64,000 nt of DNA from Athripsodes cinereus (GCA_947579605.1 OX388322.1:6634001-6698000), one strand, 5' to 3'; shown: positions 11,264 through 22,750, counted from the stretch's first letter. The notes: generated by a model not told the origin, from the sequence alone. Numbers and translations are program-made.

Positions 11264-11595
11264 TAGTGATGTAACGAATGTGTGATTTTGGATATTCGCG
11301 AAAGCGAATGCGAATATTTGTTGTCGATATTCGCGAATGCGAACGCGAATATTGACTTGCTTAAATTTCTACAATATTGCTCAATCCTCAAAATTTCTAC
11401 CCCTCCGTCGCCAAATTTTCAAAATGGTATAGGATTTAAAATATTTCAAAACTCCTCGGTTTTCTTAAAGAATATTTTCCGGTACTTTTACCGAATATCC
11501 GATACTTTATTACCGAAACAATATTCGCAAAACAATCGCATATTTTTTTGCGAATACGAATGCGAATGCGAATACGAATATTCGTTACATCACTA
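11264..11595. mobile_element. hAT-like MITE, 332 bp, with 8-bp target duplication
   Basis: It is bounded by perfect CTACCTAC duplications at 11256-11263 and 11596-11603. Termini are TAGTGATGTAACGAAT and the inverted ATTCGTTACATCACTA. The subterminal regions are packed with CGAATGCGAATAC-type repeats in both orientations, typical of transposase-binding subterminal repeats of hAT elements. The internal frame 11282-11608 is made largely of these repeats and is not a gene. It is non-autonomous. Confidence 0.88.
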
Positions 11596-11641
11596 CTACC
11601 TACTATAAGGAAGTTGTCAGTGAACTTACTATAAATAAAGA

Positions 11642-11712
11642 ATAGGATATTCGAAAACTATCAGAATGGAATGGTAGTTGATCTATTCTTTGCCGGGGAC
11701 TATGTTCTTGAA
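11642..11712 (+). mobile_element. FB-A inner fragment
   Basis: AGGATATTCGAAAACTATCAG, then GGTAGTTGATCTATTCTTTG and a GCCGGGGACT central block. Confidence 0.55.
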
Positions 11713-12371
11713 AGATTAGAAAATATTATATTCTTTTCAAAGTTTAAAAAAACTATGCTGTGTGAATATTTTTTCTTAATTACAAATGAAGATAAAAACT
11801 AAAAATATACCAAAAATAGTAATGATGTATGCGGCTCACAGTGATCTAGATTCTAGATAGATAAATATACCTATAGATAAATTTAATAAATAATATTTAT
11901 GTTCGATTGTATGTTTATAACATGTGCTTCTTTATAGACACAAGGCAGAAAATCTCTATACAATATCACAACCTTTGTTCAAGTTTCAAGTTAGAAGTAT
12001 TATAAATTTACTACATATTGACAAAGATATTTGTGTGAAAGGAATTGAATATTATTATTTGTTACATTCTTTTTTTTGTTTATTCAGTACCTAAGTATAT
12101 ATCAAGCTGGATATGAAATGTCATTTTTATGTTTGCGTACAACCGTTAGATAATAATAATAAAAACAATATAATCACAAAAACTAGACTACTTAGAATGC
12201 AAAAATAAATCATCAATATTCTTCTTCAGATCATGATAGAACTGTCAAAAATGTTTGAAACACGGTGTTGCTAGTTTTTAAATAAAATCTTCCTGTTTTA
12301 ACCATTTCGTAGTACTAAGGAGTAGGTACCTTCATCCATATGCTATTTGCAAGTTTTATTTTGTCAATTTG
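11713..12371. other. Unassigned AT-rich DNA
   Basis: No gene or element was recognised. Confidence 0.4.
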
Positions 12372-12414
12372 ATATTAATTTTCCGAGCGAAGCCGAGTAA
12401 AAGCACACTAGTAA
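12372..12414 (+). mobile_element. Possible Helitron-like 3' terminus
   Basis: TTTTCCGAGCGAAGCCGAG followed by TAAAAGCACACTAGTAAA resembles the GC-rich short hairpin plus CTAG(T) end of lepidopteran Helitrons. The hairpin is degenerate and no 5' TC end was located, so this is a weak call. Confidence 0.35.
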
Positions 12415-12720
12415 ATATTAAAGATATTTAGATAGATAGGGTATGTTTAAAAAATTAAGGCAAAACGAGCTTCCGTGTTACTTACTACTTGGTGTTTACG
12501 TTACGCAATGTGCAATTACTACAGAAATTATATTTTATTTTTTATACACCCTAATTACCGCAAAAAGACAAGTATGTACAAATAATATACACGGCCTATA
12601 GGTAGAATTAAATATTAATATTCGGCAATACTCACAAATGCGTAGTAATTATTTTATGATATTTATTATGCAATAAGATAAAGAGAATTTAATCCAATTT
12701 TTTCTACTACTACTACTATA
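12415..12720. other. Unassigned DNA ending in (CTA)n
   Basis: A (CTA)5-like run at about 12704-12718 abuts the following FB-A end. Similar trinucleotide runs precede other FB-A termini. Confidence 0.4.
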
Positions 12721-12945
12721 TTATCACGGCAATTTGCACAAGTAGGGTAGCCAGCAGACCAGCTGCATGCAATAGACATGCAAGCTGTCCTGTTGGTGCA
12801 AAAAAGAAGACATTTAGGATGAATGGCAGACTTCATAGCTTAATTTAAGATGTATCTAAAATGTCTTTATTTTTACAGGAAACACAAAAATTTACGTAAA
12901 AGAGAAGGAGAAGAATTTTTTGCCGGTTGCTCTACGGAATAAATT
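12721..12945 (+). mobile_element. FB-A half element (left arm, terminus to centre)
   Basis: Starts after TA (12719-12720) at TTATCACGGCAATTTGCAC. It runs through CCAGCAGACCAGCTGCATGC, TTAGGATGAATGGCAGAC and ACAGGAAACACAAAAATTTA, ending at the central GCCGGTTGCTCTACGGAAT. Confidence 0.78.
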
Positions 12946-13112
12946 CTTCTCTCCGCCTGTACTAAATTTTATCAAATTGGAAGTAAAAGAATTTGAAAAT
13001 ACCCTATGTTAGGAATGCCACGGGAAAGGGATGACAGTATTGTATAATAGTTTATTTTTGGAGCTGTGAAATAATGATTAATATTTGAACTTTTTAAAAA
13101 TGTATATATGTG

Positions 13113-13263
13113 TTTTTGTTATAAACCCAAATACAACTTAATACACCTTTCACACTAAGCTAAAAGTTTGTGTCGTGAAAGGGCAGTTTTGCTGGCACCT
13201 GGATCGAACTGCACACCTCTTGTACATAAAGTCGAGACTCTACCTCCAGGTTACCAACAAACT
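13113..13263 (-). mobile_element. SINE-2 (tRNA-derived), nearly complete
   Basis: On the minus strand: head GGTAACCTGGAGGTAGAGTC (A-box-like), GATCGATCC-like degenerate B box, AAACTTTTAGCTTAGTGTGA body, TTGTATTTGGGTTTATAACA end. The B box is damaged (CAGTTCGATCC), so transcription potential is probably lost. Confidence 0.78.
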
Positions 13264-16200
13264 ATTACAAGGCAAAAGAAAGATTAATAAAGGATGTAGG
13301 TATAAATTGCTTCAGGACGCGTTGAATAATGGGAGGATTTAACCAGAAATCAGAAGACTATACCTCGTGTATAGACAAAAATATTCTAATATAATAATTA
13401 TTAAATAAATATAGACAACAAAATATTGCATAACTATACATAATACTCGAATAATTATTCATCTTTACACCTATAGATGGTATTAATTTATTTATCACAC
13501 AAGTTTAAGCATATTATTTACCTACTGAGTTTTATATACTTGTATTAAGTAGGTAAATGTTTATTATGTAATAATTGTGCATAATTTTGATATTTTGATA
13601 ATTTATTGACACGATAAAAACTCAATACACATGTAAATTTCTCTCAACTAAATATCTTTAGGTCACTATTCGCTCCTAATTTCTACAGTCTTAAACATAA
13701 CGTAATAATTTATATTGCCCAATGATTGTCCTTACGTAACTCATACTTGTTAACTCATTTATTCATGATCAACAGTAAACTACAGACAAACAAGTGTCAA
13801 TATGTCACCTTATTTATTAGTGAACACATTTTGGCATTATAGGTAGGAATGTTATACCAAAAGCCCACAAGGTTCTCATGTACAACAGAATAATTAAATA
13901 ATCTATATATAAGTGAAAACAATGAATGAAAAAAAAAACAGCAATGAATAGTAGTTATTCTGTATTACAATCAATAATTTTTTTGTCAAATAAATAAGAT
14001 AAACGATTAACATAGTCATAGGCTATCACTCATAAACCTAACCTATACTCACCTATTCCATGCACACACAAACAAAAAAATATCTAAATCAGTATCTATC
14101 AAACGAGTGGATGGTCTTGAGAAGAATTGAATAGAATAGAATAAATCAGTGTCACTATGATACAGAAGAAATTAAAAATAGGGGTAGGGATAATCCACTT
14201 AGATGTAGAGAAGGACATATTGATTAAAAAACAGCTCTGGTAATAGTGTATTATAATTATACAAGATCTTCAAAGTCAGCGATAAGGTATATTGCACATA
14301 TTGGATGGCACTGTAAAGATGAGCCGTAAAAGATAACCTAAACCTTCTTAGGCTTTGCTGCCATTTTTGTATGTAAGTTTTTCCAACTGTCGCCCATGTT
14401 TGTATTCACATTACTTCCATATTTTAAATTGCTGGTATTAATTATGATTATGGATGGTTTATTCATTTGGCGATATTTCGCGACCGTTGCAAGGGCGCTA
14501 ATAAAAATATTTATTTTACTTCTAAATCTAACGATGTGAATAGATGAGTACAAATACTGATTCATTCATTACCAGAAAAGTTAATATTTTATCGTTAATC
14601 CTTTAGTTTTTTTTTTTTGAAAATATAAAATGTAATTATTTACAGAAGTTAAGACTAACATTGACGATTTTAGAGGTCAATTAAAACATTCATTTTGTTA
14701 ACTTGATATAAACTAAACGATCGACTGATTGAAGTCTAAAACGTCCAAATTTTAAAACCATGATTTCTCAAATATTTCCGTCATTCATAACGAATTTGTG
14801 CGTTAAAATCATCGAAAACATAAATAATGGTAAAAGTGGCCCAAGTCAAAAGTAAGAGAATCATCAAGAGAACATTGTGATGCAACAACACGCTTCTCTG
14901 TAACAGCTGTTGTGAATAGTGGAAATATATAGTGTTAGTGGTGGATCGCATCAACAAATTCGTAATAACGTCAATCGTTTTAACGATATCTCCGATATAA
15001 CGAATATATGAATAAATGAGTAATTAAATTTATGGAATAAATAACATATTTTCCATAAATGGTAAACATGTAAAGCAAGGAACACAAGAATCGACCATTT
15101 TTTTCTGAGATCTAACAAACAATAATGACATTATAAGGTAAGAGATAATTATGTTTGATAGTCAAATGTGTAATAGTTGTCCACAGTCTTTCATCCCAAT
15201 TATTATCAGATGTATGGTTTTTCGCTTAAGCTATATCACATCTATCAACATGACGTCGGCAAGAACATGAGAAGGTTAAGAGAATTAAAAACAACACGAC
15301 GAATTCGAAAATCAAATATCTTTTTGAATGTGGAATAGTTTTGTCTGAGGAAATATACAAGAAGGCACCTACTAAAAATGCATTGTCATCTATTTAAAAA
15401 ATATCAATTTGAAAAGTCTTGTCTCGACACTGCATGTCTATAGCTCTATATTTATGAATTAAATGAATTAATCTAATTATAATCCCCTGACAAATAGAGA
15501 GTTTGATAGTGAAAGCAAGTACTTACTTCAATAAATTTGATTATATTTACATTATTTTTCGAGAAGGTTAAAAATTCTTAAAACAATGTCACATATTTTT
15601 TTGAAAGACTCGTAAAAAACATTTAATGCTGTAGCTCTATTTTTATTATAAACAAAGTTAAATGTTAATTTCGACTGTCCTTAAAATGTCGTTATAACGA
15701 GATAACAAATTTATGTATGACCTATACCTACACATTGGTGTGTGTTTGTCTGTCTGTTAGTTGTATTCGGAATAGGTGGCTGGCGGAATGAGAAGAAGTC
15801 TAGGTAGGTAGGTAAGTAGGTAGACGGAGGTTACGCAATGCAATGGTCTATCTAGGTCGGCAGATGCCGGCCCATACGGAAGTATCTCTAAATAATGTAT
15901 ATAATATATACCCACTCGCTATTATGTAGTAATTCTTCTAAATGCACGTAAACAATAATTAGGTATGTTAAAAAATAATTTCCATTGATGGATGTAAGTC
16001 TGCAAAAAATATTTTATTTATGTAAGAAATCTCATACATAATCTATGGCTTCCGTTTTATATTCAATCTAAAAAAGTTAGCTCATATGTCACAGAATCGA
16101 GTCAACCTGAAGTGGTGAATAGTGCATCAAAGACATGATTTACAATTTTTTTTATCTGTAAGCTGGGAGATGAACCGATTTCTTGAGATTGAATAAAAAA

Positions 16201-16330
16201 TACGTTTTCTTCTATAGTCAAAGATATTATTTATTCAGAATATAAATATATGTTTTTACTGCAGGCTTCCAGACACCAATGAATATTTAAAAAAAGCAAG
16301 TTATATAATAATTTTGTTGTTTACATAAAT
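13264..16330. other. Long stretch without a recognised gene
   Basis: No domain-bearing frame or bounded element was recognised, apart from the hairpin at 13516. The short frame 14338-14565 on the minus strand is not recognisable. (AGGT)-rich simple sequence lies at about 15800-15825. Confidence 0.4.
13516..13558. repeat. Short hairpin (11-bp stem)
   Basis: ATTTACCTACT and its exact inverted complement AGTAGGTAAAT are separated by 21 bases. Its role is unknown. Confidence 0.5.
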
Positions 16331-16780
16331 TGGGAAGTTGGGAAGATGGCGCTTTAGTAGCTGCCTGAACCCTATAACTTCTCTACAATTTTAAATTAAT
16401 TTGACACATTAAAGTGATCAAAACTCCGAAATTCATTATTTTCATGTAAAGTGTTGTGAATTTTATCGTTCTTTAGTTTCAATTGCAAATAGTGCTATAA
16501 CTACACTAATAAATTTAAATAGTTAATATTCAATAAGTTATAATAGTAAATATTCAAAATCGGTAGAATCAAATTTGTGACAATAATTTCTTACAAGTGC
16601 TTACGAAAGTTGAAAATAATAATGGTAAAATATATCAATGTTTAATTTGAATTGAAATAATAATATTTTTATTAAAATAAGGTGATACCTAATAATAAAA
16701 TATAATAATCCGCCCTTGTGGTGGTCTGCATCACAAAACGGCGCTAAATAAATTGTCTAATTTTGTATTATTAAGAATAA
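16331..16780 (+). mobile_element. Retroposon E, near full length (~450 bp)
   Basis: Unclassified non-coding repeat. The 5' block is GGCGCTTTAGTAGCTGCCTG followed by AACCCTATAACTTCTCTA. The 3' block is CGCCCTTGTGGTGGTCTGCA, then CACAAAACGGCGCT and AAATTGTCTAATTTTGTATT. Relatives are at 33220-33575 (minus) and 35219-35665 (plus), and short 3' pieces at 30350 and 40321. The 5'-truncated pieces and ATT-rich 3' ends suggest LINE-type mobilisation. No coding frame spans it. Confidence 0.7.
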
Positions 16781-16870
16781 TACACATTAGCAAGTAGGTA
16801 ACAATAAATATGTGAGATTTTGTAGGCCACATTATGCGGAGTACTACATTCTACTACTACTTCTACTATA

Positions 16871-16945
16871 CCATCACGGCATACCCCACAAATGGAGAAA
16901 CCAGCGGATTAACTGTATACAATGAGTATGCAGATTGTCACTTTA
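16871..16945 (+). mobile_element. FB-A left terminus fragment
   Basis: Follows CTACTATA and reads CCATCACGGCATACCCCACA, with an ACTGTATACAATGAGTATG block. Confidence 0.7.
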
Positions 16946-17599
16946 TTATAAAAATAGATCCAAAAACAGTAAAAGATTTCATTAAATAAAATAAATAAAT
17001 TATTTCAGAGTATGAGAAAAGGGTTGAAGTAACACGATTATTACAAAATTGTCCTATACGGAAAAGCTCGCTTCCACAATTATTGTTTCCTAGGCGTAAG
17101 ATGTAAGACGAAAAAAGACGTATTTTGTTGACCAATGCACGAGTGTTGTCCTCATGGATAGATTAATAGTCAAATAGTTAAACGTTAGATAGATAACATA
17201 ATGAAGTAGTAATAGTAGATAATAGTTAAATAGTAATAGGTATAGTGTGCATATTAGATAGATACATAATATCTACTCTAGTGATCTAGTTTCCACAGCT
17301 ATAAATATCCTACCACACTACGCATATGTACTTCACTACTATCACTACTAACACATTCATTCATTTCTATTACTAACTGCATCTGGCGGCCCTTTACTAT
17401 CTACATGCCTAATATTCTATACTATGTATATCCTTGTATTATATTTATATCTCTCACACCCATGCGTTAACTTACGCGCAATACTATGAAAAATTGAAGA
17501 AAAATATACATTACTTTTTTCTTGATATAATATTATTTATCCCTTAAAGTACGAGCTCTGCTCAATTTTGAGGGTAAAATAGATATTATACTTACTTAC
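16946..17599. other. Unassigned AT-rich DNA
   Basis: The minus-strand frame 16938-17135 is not recognisable. A short ACTTACTTACTT run precedes the RTE 3' end. Confidence 0.4.
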
Positions 17600-18105
17600 T
17601 TATGCAGCTATTCCTGTCCACTGCTGAACATAAGCCTCCCCCATATGTTTCCAGGCATCTCTGTCCTGGGCTTTCTGCAACCAGTCACCGGCGATTCTTC
17701 TAATGTCGTCTGACCAACGTGTTGGAGGTCTTCCTCTACTCCTTTTATCTTCACGAGGTCTCCACTCCACTACCCTTTTTGTCCATCTTGAATATTTAAG
17801 TCTAGCAACATGCCCTGCCCATGACCACTTCAACCTTGCAACTCTTTCGACAACATCCGTAACTCCCGATCTTCTACGTATCTCTGTGTTTCTAATACGA
17901 TCAGAGAGTTTTATTTGTAGCATCGCTCTTTCATGCTTTCTTTGAGCTACACGGAGTTTCTTGATAGTTGACTTGGTTAGAGTCAAAGTTTCTGCCCCAT
18001 AGGTCAATACTGGCAGCACACATTGGTCGTACATTTTCCGCTTTAGGCATTGGGGAATGTTGCTAGTGAAGAATTTCTTGAGATTTCCGTAGGCTGCCCA
18101 TCCAT
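17600..18105 (-). pseudogene. RTE-type LINE reverse transcriptase C-terminus
   Basis: About 168 uninterrupted codons on the minus strand. They start inside the protein at GWAAYGNLKKFF (near 18105) and pass through LKRKMYDQCVLPVLTYGAE, LRVAQRKHERAML, DRIRNTEIRRRSGV, LKWSWAGHVAR, a GRPPTRWSDDIRRIAGDW block and AQDRDAWKHMGEAYVQQW, to the stop. This is the complete terminal ~170 residues of an RTE-like polyprotein, downstream of the polymerase active site. Upstream sequence is lost abruptly at an AT-rich junction, consistent with 5' truncation at integration. The lack of stops suggests it is younger than 3217-3714. It has no host function. Confidence 0.92.
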
Positions 18106-18198
18106 ATTATAATAATTGTATAATTGTGTTTATTGTATGTGTATGTTTAATGTGTTTAATTTTGTCTAAATATTTTTTTTCACTTATGGCATAGCATC

Positions 18199-18480
18199 CT
18201 ACAAGGATGATTTGTACCTAAAACAGTCTCTAAATATAATTAAATCGTCAGGGAGAAGATAGTAAGAAGATAGTTTTAAATTGGCCCTTATCGATTTGAG
18301 AAGGGACAAATGGATTGATTCAGATGTCATACTCAGTAATGATTCAATATTCAGGGGAAATTGGCAATCGTTTTGAAGAGCATCAACGAAAATATCATAC
18401 GCATCCCTGATAGGGCACCCCAGGAAAACATGGTCAAGCGTCTTCTCGTCTAGGCCGCACTAGCAGTATGGACTTCCAAC
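18199..18480 (-). pseudogene. LINE RT C-terminal remnant with zinc-knuckle motif
   Basis: Minus-strand translation from 18480 gives VGSPYC-stop-CGLDEKTLDHVF, then LGCPIRDAYDIFVDAL, a region of about 50 residues, and LKSIRANLKLSSYYLLPDD before a stop near 18200. The C-x-C-G...H-x4-C arrangement after the polymerase domain is typical of jockey/CR1-like LINEs. One in-frame stop replaces the residue between the first two cysteines. There is no start codon. The upstream protein is missing, so it is a decayed 5'-truncated insertion. Confidence 0.75.
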
Positions 18481-19246
18481 AATAAATAAATATTTGAAAT
18501 TGAATTTACTTATTAATTTATTTCATCATCATATTGTTGATAGCCTTTAATGAAATTATTATTAAAACATATTCACATTTCATGGAATACAGAACGCTTT
18601 ATCTATCATAAAATCAATTAGTAAAGTACACAACAAAAGCAAAAGAACAAATTTACAAACAATAATATAAATATTGACAAATTTCGACAAGTGCAACATT
18701 CATAAGTAAAGACCACAAACAATATGTATGAAAACTTATATAACTGTTATACTGTGAATGCTTTCAATAATGTATGGTAATGACACAATTCTGAACGAGC
18801 TTAAAGTTTATAACGAAGATTAAACATATTTATATTTAATTCCTCTCTAAAGTTGAGCTTTAATTGTTAAACTATGGTTTATAATTGTTTGTAGAAATAT
18901 AATCGACTAATTGCGTAAGAGTTTAAATTGTAAAACTATAGAAGAGTTTCATGATGATTATGTACAAATTTAATCTGAAAATGGATTTTCACGAGATTTT
19001 TGTGTCATCAAGCACACATGAATAAATCCTTAACCTTAAGATTCAATATTAATTTTCTTTTACAAAACACCTGAATACTTAAGCAAAAAAAAAACAACTT
19101 TAATTTTTTGGACCTTAACGGTATTTAAATTCATATAATGGTGCAGGGTGTAAAGCAATTAACTTATTTATATATTCAATCAATTTAATTTCTATTCATA
19201 ATTATTTTTACAATCACATACATACATACATCTTCTTCCCCTTGAC
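18481..19246. other. Unassigned AT-rich DNA
   Basis: Nothing was recognised. It lies between two minus-strand LINE remnants. Confidence 0.4.
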
Positions 19247-19548
19247 CTAGTTGGGTCGGGGGTCCATTGCGCCTAGGTACCTCCTCCAGAGATCCCCGTC
19301 CACCGCTGCTTCCAGAACCTCTAGCCACTCCAAACCATGCCTTTCAACACACAAGTTCGACACCTGCCCTTGCCAGCTTCGTCTAGAGCGGCCCATCGGT
19401 CTTTTGCCCTCTCCTACAACCTCCAAAGATCTAAATGGAAGTCTGTCTTCTGGCATGCGGAGAACGTGACCCAGCCATCGCAACTGTGATCTCTCTATAT
19501 GCAGGAGTACTGGTTCCACCTGGAGAACATACGTATTCCTTATACGGT
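19247..19548 (-). pseudogene. Non-LTR retrotransposon RT C-terminal remnant (RWLGHVLRMP type)
   Basis: On the minus strand the frame starts LKDRIRNTYVLQVEPVLL, then HIERSQLRWLGHVLRMPEDR, a GKRPMGRSRRSWQGQV block and LEAAVDGDLWRRYLGAMD, ending at a stop. The RSQLRWLGHVLRMP motif marks the segment downstream of the polymerase palm in several LINE lineages. The upstream polymerase and endonuclease are absent. A shorter diverged relative is at 38288-38378. I do not assign the clade. Confidence 0.85.
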
Positions 19549-19804
19549 CTTTCAGTTACGGTCTTTATACAGTTACGACAATGAATTCAAAACCAAACGT
19601 TTATTTTCCTTGCGAATAGTTTTTCGTCCCCAGTCCGCATATGCTGGTATAAGCTATAAGGGGGGCAATTCATTACGACTATATACATGCACTATTTTAT
19701 TTTGTAATTTAGTTAGTATTAATCCACCATTTAACTCTCAGTCCTCCACTTTTGATTATAGTCTCAAGTTCATTCTCATTCTCATTTGTTTGTAGTCTTT
19801 TTTT

Positions 19805-19983
19805 TATAGAAAAAGATATAAATGGGTTTTGTTTGTTATAAACCCAAATACAACCTTCTACACCTTTCACAGTAAGCTACTAAAAGCTTTTGTCGTGAAA
19901 GGGGAGTTTGCCGGCACCTGGTATCGAACCATCGACCCCATGTTCACGAGGCCGAGACTCTACCTCCAGGCTACCGACGAACT
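19805..19983 (-). mobile_element. SINE-2 (tRNA-derived), complete copy
   Basis: On the minus strand: AGTTCGTCGGTAGCCTGGAG (A-box region), GTCTCGGCCTCGTGAACATG, the B-box-like GGTTCGATACC, AAACTCCCCTTTCACGAC, AGCTTTTAGTAGCTTACTG, and a GGGTTTATAACAAACAAAAC tail. Confidence 0.85.
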
Positions 19984-20974
19984 CTATTTATGAATGTTGC
20001 ATATTTCATATCACGATTTTTTTTACCAGCCTCAAAGCAGAACAAACATATTGGAAAACTCCCCCGGTGGGAAGGGATATCTTTAAAGTGACGTATGCAG
20101 AATTTATAAAAAAAATTGAGGATAGTTGTGTTGTCGTTTGGATATCGTTTAAGGTTTTCTTCTGGGATCGCTGTGGACTTCAGCTGTAAGGATCCTTCTT
20201 ATTGTCAGTAATAATAATAATAAAAATGATTATATGAAAAAGAATCAAAGACTAGAAAATATGATAAGATTCATTGATAGTGCGCACTTTTTAGGACAAA
20301 CAGATGCATCATAGAAATAGTGCGTAATGAAAAGTACATTTGTGTATCTATAGCCCAGCCGAAGTACAACAATAATATTTGGTGTTTGTATTAGGTATAG
20401 TATGTATTAACAACATATGCGGCGTGTGTGACCCACATTATATAGTCGGGAGAAGTTCTACTAAAACTGATCAACGACGTATTATGTCATAGAGCAGTAA
20501 TGCAGTACTAGTTTATTCAGAAATTAGGTTCCAAATTGATACCAAGACTACGAACGTTTTTATGTAATTTGAAACAAGTGTTTCTTTCTAATTTATATAA
20601 GTTATTGATTCCGATTGAAGTATAAGTTATTGATTCCGAGAGAGACGTCTTTCGACTTATCAGGTCATTATCAATCTCTTGCTGTTTCCACTTCCAGGCC
20701 CGTCTGGATCCAAGGTGCGAAAGTGCAAAAACCCAGGCGACGTTCCTCGGGGGGCATCGGTGAGACGCACACCCCAGATGGCGCCCTCCTCAAAGTTGTC
20801 AAACTTTGTTTCTATAGTTTTTATAGACCAAGGAAAAAATACGAGAGAAAAAAATGCTATCATTAATCAATTATTTGCATCTGTTTCCTAGTCCTTTTTC
20901 CTACCCGTTCATCTTCCTTGTACCTCCTTTCTTCTTTCCAAAGGTTTTTTTGTGAACGTTTTTTGAAATCGGTT
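19984..20974. other. Unassigned DNA with one GC-rich patch
   Basis: A 25-bp head-to-tail duplication (ATAAGTTATTGATTCCGA) is at 20597-20638. The patch 20690-20790 is unusually GC-rich, with several short overlapping frames but no domain that I recognise. A short frame near 20030-20189 also has no recognisable homology. Confidence 0.4.
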
Positions 20975-21115
20975 AAGTTGGAAGAAATCGCTTCTTTGCG
21001 ATAAACTTGCCCTCTGTATTTTGATTGTAGGTATGATAGTATTTAAAATAATTGTATTTCTACGTAAAATTCCGTGTAATCAATGTGCAGTGAAGAAAAA
21101 ATAAATGAAATTTAT
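20975..21115 (+). mobile_element. LINE/SINE 3' tail
   Basis: GGTTAAGTTGGAAGAA, hairpin ATCGC-ttctt-TGCGAT, AAACTTGCCCTCTGTATTTTG, spacer, and an AAAAAATAAATGAAAT end. Confidence 0.78.
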
Positions 21116-21767
21116 GTTTCATATAAAATTTTATTGCTTTTATAATCGATCATTTACGTAATATTTATTAGAAAGTTTACGTTAAAATTAATTTCAATTA
21201 AAAATTACAGTCTTTCAACACTTAAATAAAGATATACACTAATAGTATGTTTGCGTATACTAAATATAAAGATTTTGTTGAAAAAAAGGTATCTTAAAAA
21301 TCTTTGTGGTGGGAAGTGCCAGAACATTGCTTGCAACCGGGTGCTGGTTGGGCTTGAGATGGGGCTGTTCTCTTGGTGATGAACATTAAGATGCTTATGG
21401 TCTCATTCGCACTTATACGTAAGTATTGCAAATATCCTATATATTTGACTAAGCCATTCGAGGACCTCTACCATAAAAAAACGATGAATTTTGGACCAAC
21501 GCTAATTTAATTGATTCATTACCAATAATTTATCATTAAAGTTTCTAATCTATATATAAACGTCACTGATTCTGATGTGATGTGCTGCGCTAAGCTATGA
21601 TGTGCTGTGTTCTTATTATTATTATTATTGTTATTATATGATTGTAGATACCTACTGGGCTGCATAAATAGATCTGCCCTATCTAACACTGCGATGTGCC
21701 CTTTATCCCGATAACACCATGCTTTCCAAACGCACAAACGGGACGTTTATATTCATTTTATAAAGTT
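21116..21767. other. Unassigned DNA
   Basis: Contains an ATT microsatellite at about 21613-21637. No gene is supported. The minus-strand frame over 21519-21737 reads through the microsatellite. Confidence 0.4.
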
Positions 21768-21783
21768 TAATTTATCGACATAA

Positions 21784-21920
21784 GGATATAACCAACTGAA
21801 GAACGACATGAACTGTGGCACCTACATTGAACTGAAGAGACTGGCTGAAAATAGAGAGAAATGGAGAATAAAATCCAAACTCGTTGCAGACCAATCCAAT
21901 GGATTGTAACTCGTTATATA
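21784..21920 (+). mobile_element. Very short 5'-truncated LINE insertion
   Basis: It is flanked by perfect 16-bp direct repeats, TAATTTATCGACATAA, at 21768-21783 and 21921-21936. The inserted 137 bp encode NDMNCGTYIELKRLAENREK plus WRIKSKLVADQSNGL and a stop. This resembles the extreme C-terminus of a LINE reverse transcriptase (ELKRLAENR...W motif). The long duplication and 5' truncation are what target-primed reverse transcription produces. Confidence 0.75.
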
Positions 21921-21936
21921 TAATTTATCGACATAA

Positions 21937-22269
21937 AGTTTAATTTATTGGCGGAAGTTCATTATTATAAGAAGTTATAATGAAACAAAGCATATTATAG
22001 AAAACTATCGTGAGGGCATGCACAAATTTATTAATTAATATATTTATTAATGGTATCACTAAATGTCATTTAGTATTGAAATAAAATTAACAAAATGCCA
22101 AATATCAAGATTATGTTAATTTTTAGTTCGGTCGTTTTTGCCCACACTCAAAGGTATTTTCAAAAGTATTCATATTTTATAATATTTTTTTATTTATTAA
22201 TTTTATTCTTCTTGAATATCATTTCATATACCAAATTAAATAAAGCAGTATAGGTACACAAGAAAAAAT
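21937..22269. other. Unassigned AT-rich DNA
   Basis: No feature was recognised. Confidence 0.4.
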
Positions 22270-22331
22270 GTGATGATGTGCAGTGGCAAGATTATCACTA
22301 TATAGTGATTTCTTCCATCTAACCACGATTT
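22270..22331 (-). mobile_element. LINE/SINE 3' tail (variant 2)
   Basis: On the minus strand: GTGGTTAGATGGAAGAA, hairpin ATCACT-atat-AGTGAT, AATCTTGCCACTGCACATCA. Its stem differs from variant 1 by paired changes. Confidence 0.72.
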
Positions 22332-22609
22332 ATGTGTGTTAATTTTCTTGTTATTTTGTAAATAATTATGACAAACAAGTAACCATTGGTTCTACTTTAT
22401 ATCTGACACATGCAGTCACCCTATAATAAATTCGTAGTGTATCATAGGTCCAAAGACTTCAGAAAAAATAATATTTGGTACCTTTGAAATATACTACAAC
22501 AGAGGTCTTCAAACTAAGGCCCGTAACAGCTTATGACTCGTTATTATTGTTGTTTTTGTGATAAATTGGATGAAAAAACATAGAATGATAATAGCTCTGT
22601 TTTACTATA

Positions 22610-22692
22610 CCATCACGGCTCACGGCATATTCCACAAGTGGAGTAACCAGCAGACCAGCTGCATGTAATGAATATGCAAGCTGTCTTCTTGT
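22610..22692 (+). mobile_element. FB-A left terminus fragment
   Basis: Begins after TA with CCATCACGGCTCACGGCATA, an internal duplication of CACGGC, and continues to GAATATGCAAGCTGTC. Confidence 0.72.
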
Positions 22693-22750
22693 CTTGATCT
22701 TAAATTCAAGACTTCAATACTTCGATCGGAATCAATAACTTATATAACTA

